Assembly: GCA_002452745.1 (NCBI GenBank)
Contig: DKFC01000017.1
Span: forward strand, 1-25,931
Origin: Firmicutes bacterium UBA6806
GTDB taxonomy: Bacteria; Bacillota; Clostridia; Peptostreptococcales; Acidaminobacteraceae
Reading direction: 5' to 3'
Length of the DNA: 25,931 bases
Shown: positions 1 to 7,846 of the stretch, piece after piece
How the letters are laid out: the number at the start of each line of letters is the position of its first letter
Position numbering within the stretch: the first letter of the stretch is position 1
Position numbers and translations under genes: made by a program
Notes under the pieces: generated by a model
Seen by the model: only the letters and a program-made list of their open reading frames with translations
Databases searched by the model: none
What the model was told of the DNA's origin: nothing

Positions 1-59
1 AATTTAAAATTTATTTTAAAATAAATAAAATCAAATCGAAAAAATGGAACTTTGATTGC

Positions 60-88
60 TTGCAAGGGACTCTTTCGTTGACTATAAT
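60..88 (+). promoter_or_regulatory. Sigma-A-type promoter of the cysteine-cluster gene
   Basis: A -35 hexamer TTGCAA (60-65) and a perfect -10 TATAAT (83-88) are separated by 17 bp. The start codon of the next gene follows 35 bp later, with AGGAG (113-117) five bases before the ATG. Confidence 0.75.
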
Positions 89-122
89 AGGACATAGCAA
101 ATGAACGAGAATAGGAGATATA

Positions 123-737
123 ATGTCAAATAAGGGGAACAAAAATCGAAAGAAACATGTAAATAGAGATGAAATTGAAGAAGAGGGTTTATATGAAGCT
201 ATTTTCAAACGGGCTTATGAACTCATGAATCAACCAGTCGTTGAGGGGAATTGTGGGGAACTCTGTGGATATCATTGTTGCAGGCGAAAAGAATCCACAG
301 GTGAACGCTTGGGAATGTACTTGCTTCCCTTGGAGTTCGAGTATGTCCAAAAGGCGGTGGTAAAATCCTATGAGGTACACAGCAACCTCATTTATGACAT
401 GCCTCCTAAAGTCAAAAAACTTTACTATATCTTCTGTCATGAGGAGACGGGCTGTCTCAGAGATTTTAGACCTGTTCAATGCCGAACATATCCCTTTGAG
501 CCGCATCTTGAAGATGGAGAATTTTCACTTGTTATAGAAAGGGATCAGATTCACGATTGTCCACTGCTGAAAAGCATTCCTGAATGGCGTCAAGCATTTA
601 TTGACGGGATTTATGAAGGCTGGCTTGAGCTGATGAAAATCCCAATAATCAAGTATCACATTGGCTATTACTCACGTGAGAGGATTGAAGAAAATAACAT
701 TGAAAAGCAGTACAAAGATCATCAGTGGATTCGATAA
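123..737 (+). CDS. YkgJ-family cysteine cluster protein (putative Zn/Fe-binding)
   Basis: Soluble 204-aa protein with the cysteine pattern of the YkgJ/CxxCxxCC family, which is thought to chelate zinc or an iron-sulfur centre. No enzymatic role is firmly established for it. The visible ligand candidates are C44, C48, C52 and C53 (CGELCGYHCC), then C105, C111 and C120 (CHEETGC ... PVQCRTYPF) and C146. The RPxQCRTYPFEP stretch is the most characteristic family signature. The N-terminus is short and very basic. The ATG is chosen because AGGAG lies five bases upstream and the promoter fits. The gene is monocistronic and ends at a bidirectional terminator shared with the convergent YbjQ-family gene. 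Family assignment is confident; function is not known. Confidence 0.85.
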   Translation: MSNKGNKNRKKHVNRDEIEEEGLYEAIFKRAYELMNQPVVEGNCGELCGYHCCRRKESTGERLGMYLLPLEFEYVQKAVVKSYEVHSNLIYDMPPKVKKLYYIFCHEETGCLRDFRPVQCRTYPFEPHLEDGEFSLVIERDQIHDCPLLKSIPEWRQAFIDGIYEGWLELMKIPIIKYHIGYYSRERIEENNIEKQYKDHQWIR

Positions 738-753
738 GGAAAAAGGGTTATCC

Positions 754-803
754 AAAAAATCCGATGGTTCTATGCAGGGTGGCATATGAACATCGGATTT
801 TTT
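754..803. terminator. Bidirectional intrinsic terminator
   Basis: AAAAAATCCGATG (754-766) pairs with CATCGGATTTTTT (791-803), and GTTC/GAAC extends the stem with one bulged base. The A-run on one side and the U-run on the other let it work for both convergent genes. Confidence 0.85.
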
Positions 804-814
804 AAGGCATCTAA

Positions 815-1135
815 TTAGCGAATGATAACGGCAGTCCCAGAGGCAGTGACCATGAGCATGTTGTTGGAAGTGCCCAAAACTTCATAGTCAATATCGACAC
901 CAATGATGGCATTTGCGCCGAGTTTAGCTGCTCTGTTTTCCATCTCTTGAAGCGCGGCAGTTCTTGCGTCCACTAATTCACCTTCGTACGAATTGGATCT
1001 CCCGCCAAAGAAGTTGGTAAGGCCGGCGGCGAAGTCCTTGACGAAGTCCACGCCATTGATGACTTCACCGAAGACGATTCCCTTGTATTCAAGGATTTCA
1101 TGCCCTTCAATTTGATTAGTAGTTGTTATAATCAT
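815..1135 (-). CDS. YbjQ/UPF0145 family protein
   Basis: A 106-aa protein of the YbjQ (UPF0145, 'putative heavy-metal-binding') family. These are small proteins that form pentameric rings in solved structures and have no settled function. Family hallmarks visible here are the N-terminal MIITTTNQIEGHEILEYKGI, the central GGRSNSYE segment, the ALQEMENRAAKLGANAIIGV helix and strand, and the closing ASGTAVII. Length matches the family. The ATG has GAGGAGG about six bases upstream on the minus strand. It is monocistronic and converges on the preceding gene across a shared terminator. Family membership is confident; the metal-binding label is only inherited. Confidence 0.9.
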   Translation of the reverse strand: MIITTTNQIEGHEILEYKGIVFGEVINGVDFVKDFAAGLTNFFGGRSNSYEGELVDARTAALQEMENRAAKLGANAIIGVDIDYEVLGTSNNMLMVTASGTAVIIR

Positions 1136-1201
1136 GTGTGCCTCCTCATATAGTCTTTTACATAGGATAACAAAAAAATATTAGAAAGTTATAAAAAAAG
1201 C

Positions 1202-1265
1202 GTGTGAATTTGCATAAAGTTCACACACAAAATCTGATGCAGACTAAGATGAATTTTGCATCTGT
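1202..1265. repeat. Two inverted repeats in the YbjQ-tRNA intergenic region
   Basis: GTGTGAA (1202-1208) is mirrored by TTCACAC (1220-1226) across 11 bp. Further on, GATGCA and TGCATC are mirrored across about 15 bp within 1236-1262. Neither is followed by a U-run, so they are more likely protein-binding sites or upstream control elements of the YbjQ-family gene than terminators. I could not assign a clear promoter for that gene. Confidence 0.35.
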
Positions 1266-1307
1266 CGTGGAATTTATGAATATTCCGGCATAATTATTAT
1301 AAAATGC

Positions 1308-1336
1308 TTGCCAGAGTGCTTGGTTTGTACTATAAT
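1308..1336 (+). promoter_or_regulatory. Promoter of tRNA-Leu
   Basis: TTGCCA (1308-1313) and a perfect TATAAT (1331-1336) are separated by exactly 17 bp. The mature tRNA begins 12 bp after the -10 box, a short spacing typical of a stand-alone tRNA promoter. Confidence 0.8.
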
Positions 1337-1348
1337 CAGTTTGTACAT

Positions 1349-1435
1349 GCAGGTATGGCGGAACTGGCAGACGCGCTAGATTCAGGTTCTAGTGGGGGCA
1401 ACTTCGTGCAGGTTCGATTCCTGTTACCTGCACCA
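1349..1435 (+). tRNA. tRNA-Leu (anticodon CAG), CCA encoded
   Basis: An 87-nt class II tRNA. The acceptor stem is GCAGGTA/TACCTGC (1349-1355 with 1425-1431), followed by discriminator A and an encoded CCA (1433-1435). The anticodon stem CTAGA/TCTAG encloses loop TTCAGGT, giving anticodon CAG, which reads CUG leucine. A long variable arm (about 1396-1408) follows, as expected for leucine tRNA. The T-arm is GCAGG-TTCGATT-CCTGT with one G-U pair. It stands alone between its own promoter and terminator. Confidence 0.96.
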
Positions 1436-1442
1436 CAAATAG

Positions 1443-1489
1443 CAGGCTAAAATAGATACAAGTTTGTATTGATTTTAGCCTGTTTTTTT
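1443..1489 (+). terminator. Intrinsic terminator of tRNA-Leu
   Basis: CAGGCTAAAAT (1443-1453) pairs perfectly with ATTTTAGCCTG (1472-1482). An inner ATACAA/TTGTAT pairing and a run of seven T (1483-1489) follow the usual terminator form. Confidence 0.9.
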
Positions 1490-1542
1490 ATAAAAAAGAC
1501 ATATTGTAATTTTAAATTATTTGTATTGAAGGCGGGCTGAAT

Positions 1543-1740
1543 ATGAAAAAAAATAAGCTAACAAGTACCATTTATTTTGCATGTTCGGTATTATGGGCAG
1601 TGAGTGCCTTAATACATGCAATAAATTCAAATATCGCATTGTGTGTGGCATACATAGGACTATCGGCTACATTTTTTACCCTTGGAATAATGTATAAACG
1701 CCGATCAAAAGATGATTCCGATAATTCTGAAGACGAATAG
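1543..1740 (+). CDS. Small two-TM membrane protein of unknown function
   Basis: A 65-aa protein. A short basic start (MKKNKL) leads into two hydrophobic segments at about residues 8-27 and 31-50, followed by a basic stop-transfer (YKRRSK) and a very acidic tail ending DDSDNSEDE. This predicts a hairpin membrane protein with both ends cytoplasmic. I do not recognise the family. The ATG is preceded by a weak AAGG about 12 bases upstream. No strong promoter is visible, and transcription could come from the tRNA unit only by terminator read-through. The charge layout and the terminator-like hairpin just after the stop favour a real gene, but the evidence is modest. Confidence 0.6.
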   Translation: MKKNKLTSTIYFACSVLWAVSALIHAINSNIALCVAYIGLSATFFTLGIMYKRRSKDDSDNSEDE

Positions 1741-1760
1741 AAAAGTTACTTTCATCAATA

Positions 1761-1800
1761 AAGCGAAGCCTTTTAATTCTCAAAGACTTCGCTTGTTTTG
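1761..1800 (+). terminator. Probable intrinsic terminator after the small membrane protein
   Basis: AAGCGAAG (1761-1768) is complementary to CTTCGCTT (1787-1794). A TTT/AAA pairing lies inside and a T-rich tract follows. The U-run is short, so strength is uncertain. Confidence 0.6.
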
Positions 1801-1862
1801 TATTGTTGACATCATAATATCAAAAAAATTAAATATACTGTCATACAGATTAAGAGATGGGG

Positions 1863-1868
1863 TATAAT
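1863..1868 (+). promoter_or_regulatory. -10 element upstream of the diguanylate cyclase gene
   Basis: A perfect TATAAT lies 34 bp upstream of the start codon. The matching -35 is poor (TGTCAT at 1839-1844, 18 bp spacer). A TTGACA at 1806-1811 has no well-spaced -10 better than TTAAAT. The promoter location is therefore tentative, and an activator could be required. Confidence 0.4.
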
Positions 1869-1902
1869 CATTCATAGATAGAAATTAAAAAGGAGATAAA
1901 AC

Positions 1903-4863
1903 ATGGTAAAAAGGGGACTGGGGCTGATTTTAACAGTGCTCATCTGCATAAGTCAAATGGGGCTGAGTTATGCGGATTCGTTCTTTGAAGATGAGCAGAT
2001 GCCAACCTTTGAGAAAATTGGAAGAGATGACGGACTATTGGATTTATCCGTGTCTAATATAGTTCAGGACAAATACGGATTTATATGGTTTGCAACTCAG
2101 GGCGGTTTGTTCAAGTACAATGGAAAAGACACCGTGGTCTATAGAAATAATCCCTTTGAGATGACAGGGCTTATTCACAACTTGATTCAGACTGTCTACT
2201 ATGACGAAGCCTCCAATGTACTGTGGTTGGGAACTTATCAAGGCATTTCGAGATTTGATGTGGATGATGAGATTTTTACAAATTACGGAGTTGAAAGCAC
2301 TGGCTTATCTAATAACGTAATTGTTGCAATTGCCAAGGATGTGAAAGGGCGCATGTGGTTTGGCACTATGGATGGGCTCAATCTGCTGGATGAGGAGACA
2401 GGGAAGTTTATCACCTATCCCATAGAGGGAAAGGTTGTACGCAGTCTCCTCAGCGATTCACATGGACGCCTTTTGGTGGGAACCTATGAAGGCCTTTGGA
2501 TGATGGACGAAACATCTGATAGCTTTAAAAAAGTGGACATCGACTTGCCTCAGCCCTATGTCATGACCATAGATGAATTCGAACGAGATCACTTCACATT
2601 TGGGATATGGGATGGCGGTATCGTTGAAACCGATGAAAGCTTCAACATTCAAAGTCAAGTGACTTTTGAAGACAACAGAGTGTATGCTGTAGAAAAGACC
2701 AGAGACCAGACACTTTGGGCTGGAACTTGGGGTGGTGGACTCTTCTCAATAAAAGATGGACAGATACATCATTTCCCCGGTGAAGGGAAAAAAGGGGATA
2801 TAGGTCACAATATTATTTATTCATTTGAAGAAGATGACTCAGGCATATTGTGGATTGGCACAAACGGTGGAGGTGTCTACAAGACAAACCCTAGAAAAGT
2901 CAGTTACCTACTCTTTCAAAATGACCCTGATGATCCAGACAGTTTGGATGCAGGGAAGATAAACTCAATTTACAAAGATCACATGGGAAGATTGTGGATA
3001 GCTGTTTACAACAAGGGTTTGAATCGCTGGAGCAATTCTGAAAAGAAAATGCTTAAATACACGAGCGACAAGGAAGGACAGCAGAGCATTCCCAACGATC
3101 AAGTTATGAAACTGATTGAATACGACGGGGAGCTTTATGCAGCAACGGGCATGGGAATTGTCAGATACGACGAGGAGACTGACTGCTTTGTTCCTGCCAA
3201 CATTTTACCAGAGGAGACCATCACATATGCCCTCGCTGAGGACAGGGATGGACATCTGTGGGTAGGCACGTATTTAGATGGCGTCTATGAGTTCGATAAG
3301 ACGTTTAAATTGTTGAACCATTTCAATAGCAAAAATGAACAAAAACCGCTATCAGATGATTTAATTTACGATATTTTATGCGATTCCCAAAATCGAATTT
3401 GGATTGGAACGAACAATGGTTTAAATGTCTATAACAAAGAAACTGGTATAATAAAAGCCTATCATAAAGAAGATGGAAATTACGCAGCACTTTCTAGCAA
3501 CACAGCCAGAGCTGTGATCGAGTCCCATGATGGCACCATATGGGTGGGACTTGTAGGTGGAGGGATTTCCAGATATATTGAAGAAGCAGACGCTTTTATC
3601 AGCTACACTGAGACAGAAGGCCTTGTGGACAATTCAGTTATTTCCATAAAGGAATCAGCAGATTATAGGCTGTGGGTTGCGACACATAATGGAATGTCCA
3701 TATTAGATCCAGCTACGAATAAAATTGTCAACCTCTCGCTTTCAGATGGTATTGGCGGATACCTCTTTACGGGCGATGGTTATGTTGATAGAGATGGAAC
3801 CGTTTATTTTGGAGGCACACATGGGATTACAAGATTTCCGCCCACTGCAAATATTGAAACCGATACGTTGCCGAAAGTATACATCACTGAAATGAATTTA
3901 TTTGGAAAAGCAATAGAATCCGGCACAGATATTTATAACGATAGAATATTTTCTCTGGATTTTGATGATAATTACATCAGCTTTGGGTTTAATGCGCTGG
4001 ACTATGAGACGCTTTCTCAAATTCAATACAGCTATATGTTAACAGGTGTAGATGGCGAGTGGGTTGAAAGCGGCAATCGAAATTTTGCATCTTATTCCAA
4101 TTTAAAGCCTGGAAAATATATGTTTTCTGTGCGAATAAAGTCTATACAGGGTGAGTACACAGACCCTGTGACAGTGTCTTTTGAAATTAAAAGACCTTGG
4201 TTTAAGTCTTGGTATGCCTACTTAGCCTACTTAATTCTCATTGCAGGCATTCTATATGGACTTGTTAAAATACGAGAAGGACAGATGATTTCTAGACAGA
4301 ATTCAGAGCTCGAAAAAATAAACGAGAAACTTGAAGAAGCGGTCAAAGAACTGGAGGCGGTCTCAATAAAGGATGCCCTTACGGGAATCTACAACAGAAG
4401 GTACTTTGACATGGTGCTGAGAGATTATCTTCAGCTTGCCAAGAGGAGTAAAGACAATATTTCGCTGATGATGATAGACGTGGATGACTTTAAACAGATA
4501 AACGACGTTTATGGGCATGTCTTTGGAGATAAGTTCTTAAAGGGGATTGCCAAACAAATTAAAGAAGTCATTCCAAGGAGTACGGATTTCTGCGCTCGGT
4601 TTGGCGGCGATGAATTTGTCGTGGTGCTATACGATACTGATAAGGCAGGAGCGTCTAAAGTGGCAGAACGCATATTCAACAACTTGCAGACCATTCGAGT
4701 TGAAGGTGAATCGGGTATTAAAGAGGTGAGTATCTCTGTGAGTATAGGCGTCTACTCAGCAGTTCCAGATAGGGAAATCAGTATAGATCAGTTTGTGTCA
4801 AATGCAGATGAGGCACTCTATGAAGCGAAGCGAACTGGCAAGAACAAAGTGGCAGTGAGATAA
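1903..4863 (+). CDS. Membrane-anchored sensor diguanylate cyclase (propeller-Y_Y_Y-GGDEF)
   Basis: A 986-aa predicted receptor that makes cyclic-di-GMP from two GTP. The order is: signal peptide (about residues 1-25, hydrophobic LGLILTVLICISQ); a long series of two-component-regulator propeller repeats (about 30-660) with recurring W-F/V/I-G-T and D..G..W motifs; a Y_Y_Y domain (about 690-763); one TM helix (about 771-790); a short coiled coil (about 797-825); and a C-terminal GGDEF domain. The active-site loop reads RFGGDEF (GGDEF at 901-905). A product-inhibition I-site RSTD (892-895) sits exactly five residues before it. The sensor would be extracytoplasmic and the cyclase cytoplasmic. The strong AAGGAGAT before the ATG fixes the start. 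It is monocistronic, with a terminator directly downstream. The ligand is unknown. Confidence 0.95.
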   Translation: MVKRGLGLILTVLICISQMGLSYADSFFEDEQMPTFEKIGRDDGLLDLSVSNIVQDKYGFIWFATQGGLFKYNGKDTVVYRNNPFEMTGLIHNLIQTVYYDEASNVLWLGTYQGISRFDVDDEIFTNYGVESTGLSNNVIVAIAKDVKGRMWFGTMDGLNLLDEETGKFITYPIEGKVVRSLLSDSHGRLLVGTYEGLWMMDETSDSFKKVDIDLPQPYVMTIDEFERDHFTFGIWDGGIVETDESFNIQSQVTFEDNRVYAVEKTRDQTLWAGTWGGGLFSIKDGQIHHFPGEGKKGDIGHNIIYSFEEDDSGILWIGTNGGGVYKTNPRKVSYLLFQNDPDDPDSLDAGKINSIYKDHMGRLWIAVYNKGLNRWSNSEKKMLKYTSDKEGQQSIPNDQVMKLIEYDGELYAATGMGIVRYDEETDCFVPANILPEETITYALAEDRDGHLWVGTYLDGVYEFDKTFKLLNHFNSKNEQKPLSDDLIYDILCDSQNRIWIGTNNGLNVYNKETGIIKAYHKEDGNYAALSSNTARAVIESHDGTIWVGLVGGGISRYIEEADAFISYTETEGLVDNSVISIKESADYRLWVATHNGMSILDPATNKIVNLSLSDGIGGYLFTGDGYVDRDGTVYFGGTHGITRFPPTANIETDTLPKVYITEMNLFGKAIESGTDIYNDRIFSLDFDDNYISFGFNALDYETLSQIQYSYMLTGVDGEWVESGNRNFASYSNLKPGKYMFSVRIKSIQGEYTDPVTVSFEIKRPWFKSWYAYLAYLILIAGILYGLVKIREGQMISRQNSELEKINEKLEEAVKELEAVSIKDALTGIYNRRYFDMVLRDYLQLAKRSKDNISLMMIDVDDFKQINDVYGHVFGDKFLKGIAKQIKEVIPRSTDFCARFGGDEFVVVLYDTDKAGASKVAERIFNNLQTIRVEGESGIKEVSISVSIGVYSAVPDREISIDQFVSNADEALYEAKRTGKNKVAVR

Positions 4864-4865
4864 TT

Positions 4866-4917
4866 AAAAACCGAGGAATCAGCTCAGAAGACAATATGGG
4901 CTAATCCTCGGTTTTTT
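4866..4917. terminator. Intrinsic terminator after the diguanylate cyclase gene
   Basis: AAAAACCGAGGA (4866-4877) pairs with TCCTCGGTTTTTT (4905-4917), with partial extension by AGC/GCT inside. The A- and T-runs on both sides make it usable by the convergent nitroreductase gene as well. Confidence 0.85.
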
Positions 4918-4942
4918 GATTTAGGAGACATAAATGCGATGC

Positions 4943-5839
4943 TTAAAAGTTGTATTGTCCCACGAGTTCATATCCATCTGGAATATCAGCTGGCGGCTCA
5001 AGAACGGAGAGTTGCCATTTACCAGCAATTCCGGTATCATGTAGGCCAACTTCCATATAGAGCATGGCAATTCCAGCATCAACAGCCCGTATAATTGGTG
5101 AAATACTTTCATGTTGCTCTATGGCCAAATCAATATGATCTTCCCTAAAGACAAACATCCAAGGCTGTCTATTTTCATAAGAAGGAGCAAGGCGCATATA
5201 AAACAGAGCCTCATGCAACCTGATTTGTTCTAGGTCAGAGATGTCAGGTGTGTTGCCCCACTCATTCATATAGATAAACTCTGTTATGGATTTTCTGTAG
5301 CTTGTAGGGCCTTGGCTTAAATCGGTGTTGATGTTGGGATAGCCCATTTCTGCAAGTGTGAAAAGGCTTTCCTTATTGCCCTTCCCAAAAAGGTTGGAGT
5401 ACTGGTGTTCCTTCTGAGCGTATCCCACTGCCAACAGTGCAACCGCTTCTTTTGGGCTGTCAATATGGAGAATCGACTTGAGCTTGTCACTGTCCTTGAC
5501 TTCTAACCAACAGGAACCGATTCCCTGCTTAAGTGCATTCAAGACAAACCATTCGCCGATGTAGCCAACCGCTTTATAGTCATTGGTGATGGCATCGCTG
5601 AGGAGCACATAATAGTGAGGGGCGCTGATCATGATGCCGTTATAGCCAGCCAATCGTTCAAGCAGTGGCGCGTATATTTCGCCTTCCTCAACAAAGAAAA
5701 AGTCCACACCAGAAGAATTCATCAGTTCAGGAGCGTCAAGCAAGAGAAGGCTCAACGTCTTTAGGTCGTCTGAGTTCAACTTTTTGTTTTTATAGTCGCG
5801 GACAGAGTGTCGTTTTTCTGCTAGTTTCAATGATTTCAT
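4943..5839 (-). CDS. Nitroreductase-family protein with two tandem halves
   Basis: A 298-aa flavoprotein homologue. The N-terminus carries the nitroreductase opening motif (residues 9-14, RHSVRD), equivalent to the usual R-S-x-R FMN-contact segment. The first half continues through a NALKQGIGSCWLEV segment, the typical helix-strand of the fold. The second half (about 185-298) looks like a second, degenerate nitroreductase repeat (residues around LAPSYENRQPW, a PSxxNxQPW motif, then a DAGIAMLYME helix). This resembles the TM1586-like putative nitroreductases, in which one chain contains both halves. It probably uses FMN and NAD(P)H; the substrate is unknown. The reading frame stays open 74 codons further upstream, but the ATG at 5839 is chosen because AGGAGG lies seven bases before it and homology begins there. 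Confidence 0.82.
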   Translation of the reverse strand: MKSLKLAEKRHSVRDYKNKKLNSDDLKTLSLLLLDAPELMNSSGVDFFFVEEGEIYAPLLERLAGYNGIMISAPHYYVLLSDAITNDYKAVGYIGEWFVLNALKQGIGSCWLEVKDSDKLKSILHIDSPKEAVALLAVGYAQKEHQYSNLFGKGNKESLFTLAEMGYPNINTDLSQGPTSYRKSITEFIYMNEWGNTPDISDLEQIRLHEALFYMRLAPSYENRQPWMFVFREDHIDLAIEQHESISPIIRAVDAGIAMLYMEVGLHDTGIAGKWQLSVLEPPADIPDGYELVGQYNF

Positions 5840-6137
5840 AACTTTACCTCCTGATTGTTTTCCGATTCTCATGTATTTCTGTATATTTTTTACCCTAAAA
5901 GTATTGTGTTTAATCCCCAGTATGAGGACATAATTATATGAAAATAAAAAAGAACCTGTTAGAACGTGGGACAATTTAGCTCCTAGCACGACCTTAAAAG
6001 GTGGACGTTTTTCAAGATATGTGATACTCTGAGAGAGGAAAAAATGAAGCTGAGACCTCATGAATTTGCCCTATGACCGGATAATTACAGAAAAAATGAC
6101 AGCGGCATGAGCGTCTCTAAATTGAGGAAGTAGACTA
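5840..6137 (+). other. Intergenic region and 5' leader of the helicase gene
   Basis: This holds divergent control DNA for the nitroreductase (minus) and helicase (plus) genes. A candidate extended -10 (TGT followed by GATACT, 6023-6028) points toward the helicase and would give a leader of about 100 nt. ACCTTAAAAGGT, a perfect 12-bp palindrome, lies near 5991-6002. A mini-ORF with its own GAGAGG (6044-6076, MKLRPHEFAL then stop) lies in the leader. No tRNA, riboswitch or further gene was recognised. Confidence 0.4.
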
Positions 6138-7772
6138 TTGGAAAATCATTTTATTGACTTGGGAATCACTCAGAACCTCATCAAATCACTGGATGCCATA
6201 GGTTTTACTGAACCGACGGATGTTCAGGTACAGGCAATTCCATTGGTATTAGAGGGAAAAGACTTAATTGTAATGGCGAAAACAGGAAGTGGGAAGACAG
6301 GTGCATTTGGAATCCCAATTCTAGAGAAGCTAAACGGAAAATTGAATAGTGAACAAACAGATAAAGAACTGCCAAGGGCGCTAATATTGACCCCAACAAG
6401 GGAATTGGCCATGCAAGTGGACAGTGAGATCAAAAAATTTTCAAAACATTCAAAACTAAAAAACATCTCAGTTTATGGACAACATAATATCAATACTGAA
6501 ATCGAGGCGCTTGAGAAGGGCGTTTCGGTTGTCACCGGGACACCTGGGAGGGTTTCTGACCACATTTTAAAAAAGGCACTGGACACCAGAGCGATAGAAT
6601 ATCTAGTTTTAGATGAAGCAGATAGAATGCTGGATATGGGTTTTATTGATCAGGTGGTCAATATCATCAAAAAACTGCCTAAAAATCGTGTGACCCTGCT
6701 GTTTTCAGCGACAATGCCTGATGAAATCAGACGCATATGTAAAACTTATATGAATTCACCTGAAACCATAGAACTTGATTCAGATACCATGACTGTGGAC
6801 AGTATTGAGCAGTTGTATCACAGAGTAGAGCCAAATGAAAAGAGAACTCAGTTAAACAGAGTCCTCAAGGCGTCGCAACCAAATAGTTGCATGGTGTTTT
6901 GTAATACGAGACGTGAAGTTGATCGAGTTCAGGAATTTCTTCAAAACAAGGGTTACGTTGCCGATGCCCTTCATGGTGCAAACAGCCAAAGCAGTAGAAG
7001 CAAAACCATCAAGTCCTTTAAAGAGGGCAAAATTCAAATACTTGTTGCCACAGATGTGGCTGCCAGAGGGCTTCATGTGGATGATTTGACGATGGTCATC
7101 AACTATGATGTCCCTGTGGAAAAAGACAGCTATGTTCATCGAATTGGTCGAACTGGCAGAGCGGGAAATGGCGGCAAGGCCATTACTTTTGTAACGTCCT
7201 CAGATATCATGTCGCTCTATGAAATTGAAGAGCATACAGGTGTCCTCATAGAAGAGGTTCCTCTGCCGACAGATGAAATGGTTGAGGCTGGTAAAGCACT
7301 TGAAAACCCTAAGTGGAAGACACTCAAATCACCTAGACCTCAAAGAGTACAGAAAAGTGATGTTAAGTCTAAGACGAGAGTGCCACAAAATGCCAAGGTT
7401 GCAAGGAGCGCATCGGGAACAGAAAGTAGTACTGCCTCTGAAAAGAGGAGAAAAGTACAACCGACGCAGAGACGTGATTCTCAAAAGGCTGTTCAGAGAA
7501 AACCACAAGAGGGAAGCAAATATCACTCAGAAAGACAACCATCTGAAAGGAAGCCGTCTGAGAGACAACAGATAGAGAAACAACAGATAGAGAAACAACG
7601 AGTCGTGCGAGATCAATCGTCTGCGAAGGCAGTTGTTAAAAGAGCGTCCACCTCTGCTCCAACGGTTACTGTAAAAAAACCAGATAGTAAGCCTGTGGAA
7701 GTTCAGGCAACTCAGAAGGGTGAGAAGAAGTCTTTCTTCAAGAAATTAATCGAAAAAATCTCAGGAAAATAA
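6138..7772 (+). CDS. DEAD-box ATP-dependent RNA helicase
   Basis: A 544-aa RNA helicase that unwinds or remodels RNA with ATP, probably in ribosome assembly, mRNA turnover or cold adaptation. Motifs in order are: Q motif (PTDVQVQAIP, with the upstream aromatic F5), Walker A AKTGSGKT (47-54), PTRELA, GTPGR, DEAD (159-162), SAT, a motif V ATDVAARGLHVDDL, and HRIGRTGR (334-341). The two RecA-like domains end near residue 375. The remaining 170 residues are basic and low-complexity (SER, QQIEKQ and KK-rich) and close with SFFKKLIEKISGK; this is an RNA-binding-tail type seen in CsdA/RhlE-like proteins. The start is TTG at 6138 with GAGG about ten bases before it. The next in-frame Met lies inside Walker A, so TTG is required to keep the Q motif. 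It ends at a shared terminator. Confidence 0.95.
   Translation: MENHFIDLGITQNLIKSLDAIGFTEPTDVQVQAIPLVLEGKDLIVMAKTGSGKTGAFGIPILEKLNGKLNSEQTDKELPRALILTPTRELAMQVDSEIKKFSKHSKLKNISVYGQHNINTEIEALEKGVSVVTGTPGRVSDHILKKALDTRAIEYLVLDEADRMLDMGFIDQVVNIIKKLPKNRVTLLFSATMPDEIRRICKTYMNSPETIELDSDTMTVDSIEQLYHRVEPNEKRTQLNRVLKASQPNSCMVFCNTRREVDRVQEFLQNKGYVADALHGANSQSSRSKTIKSFKEGKIQILVATDVAARGLHVDDLTMVINYDVPVEKDSYVHRIGRTGRAGNGGKAITFVTSSDIMSLYEIEEHTGVLIEEVPLPTDEMVEAGKALENPKWKTLKSPRPQRVQKSDVKSKTRVPQNAKVARSASGTESSTASEKRRKVQPTQRRDSQKAVQRKPQEGSKYHSERQPSERKPSERQQIEKQQIEKQRVVRDQSSAKAVVKRASTSAPTVTVKKPDSKPVEVQATQKGEKKSFFKKLIEKISGK
7565..7599 (+). repeat. 15-bp tandem repeat in the helicase tail
   Basis: ACAACAGATAGAGAA occurs twice in direct succession (7565-7579 and 7580-7594) and a third partial copy (ACAAC) follows. 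It encodes the repeated QQIEK units of the basic tail. Being a multiple of three, copy changes would keep the frame. Confidence 0.85.
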
Positions 7773-7795
7773 GCGAGACATATGCTTTAAAGCGT

Positions 7796-7838
7796 AAAAA
7801 AGCCGCTACATCATCTTGGATGTATAGCGGCTTTTTTT
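7796..7838. terminator. Bidirectional terminator between helicase and aminotransferase genes
   Basis: AAAAAGCCGCTA (7796-7807) pairs with TAGCGGCTTTTTTT (from about 7824), with CATC/GATG extending the stem. A- and T-runs flank it, serving both convergent genes. Confidence 0.9.
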
Positions 7839-7846
7839 ATGGTATG

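Noticed and set aside
5840..6061. 74-codon N-terminal extension of the nitroreductase reading frame
   Set aside because: The frame is open, but AGGAGG lies just before the ATG at 5839, the nitroreductase RHSVRD motif starts ten residues later, and the extension has no recognisable domain.
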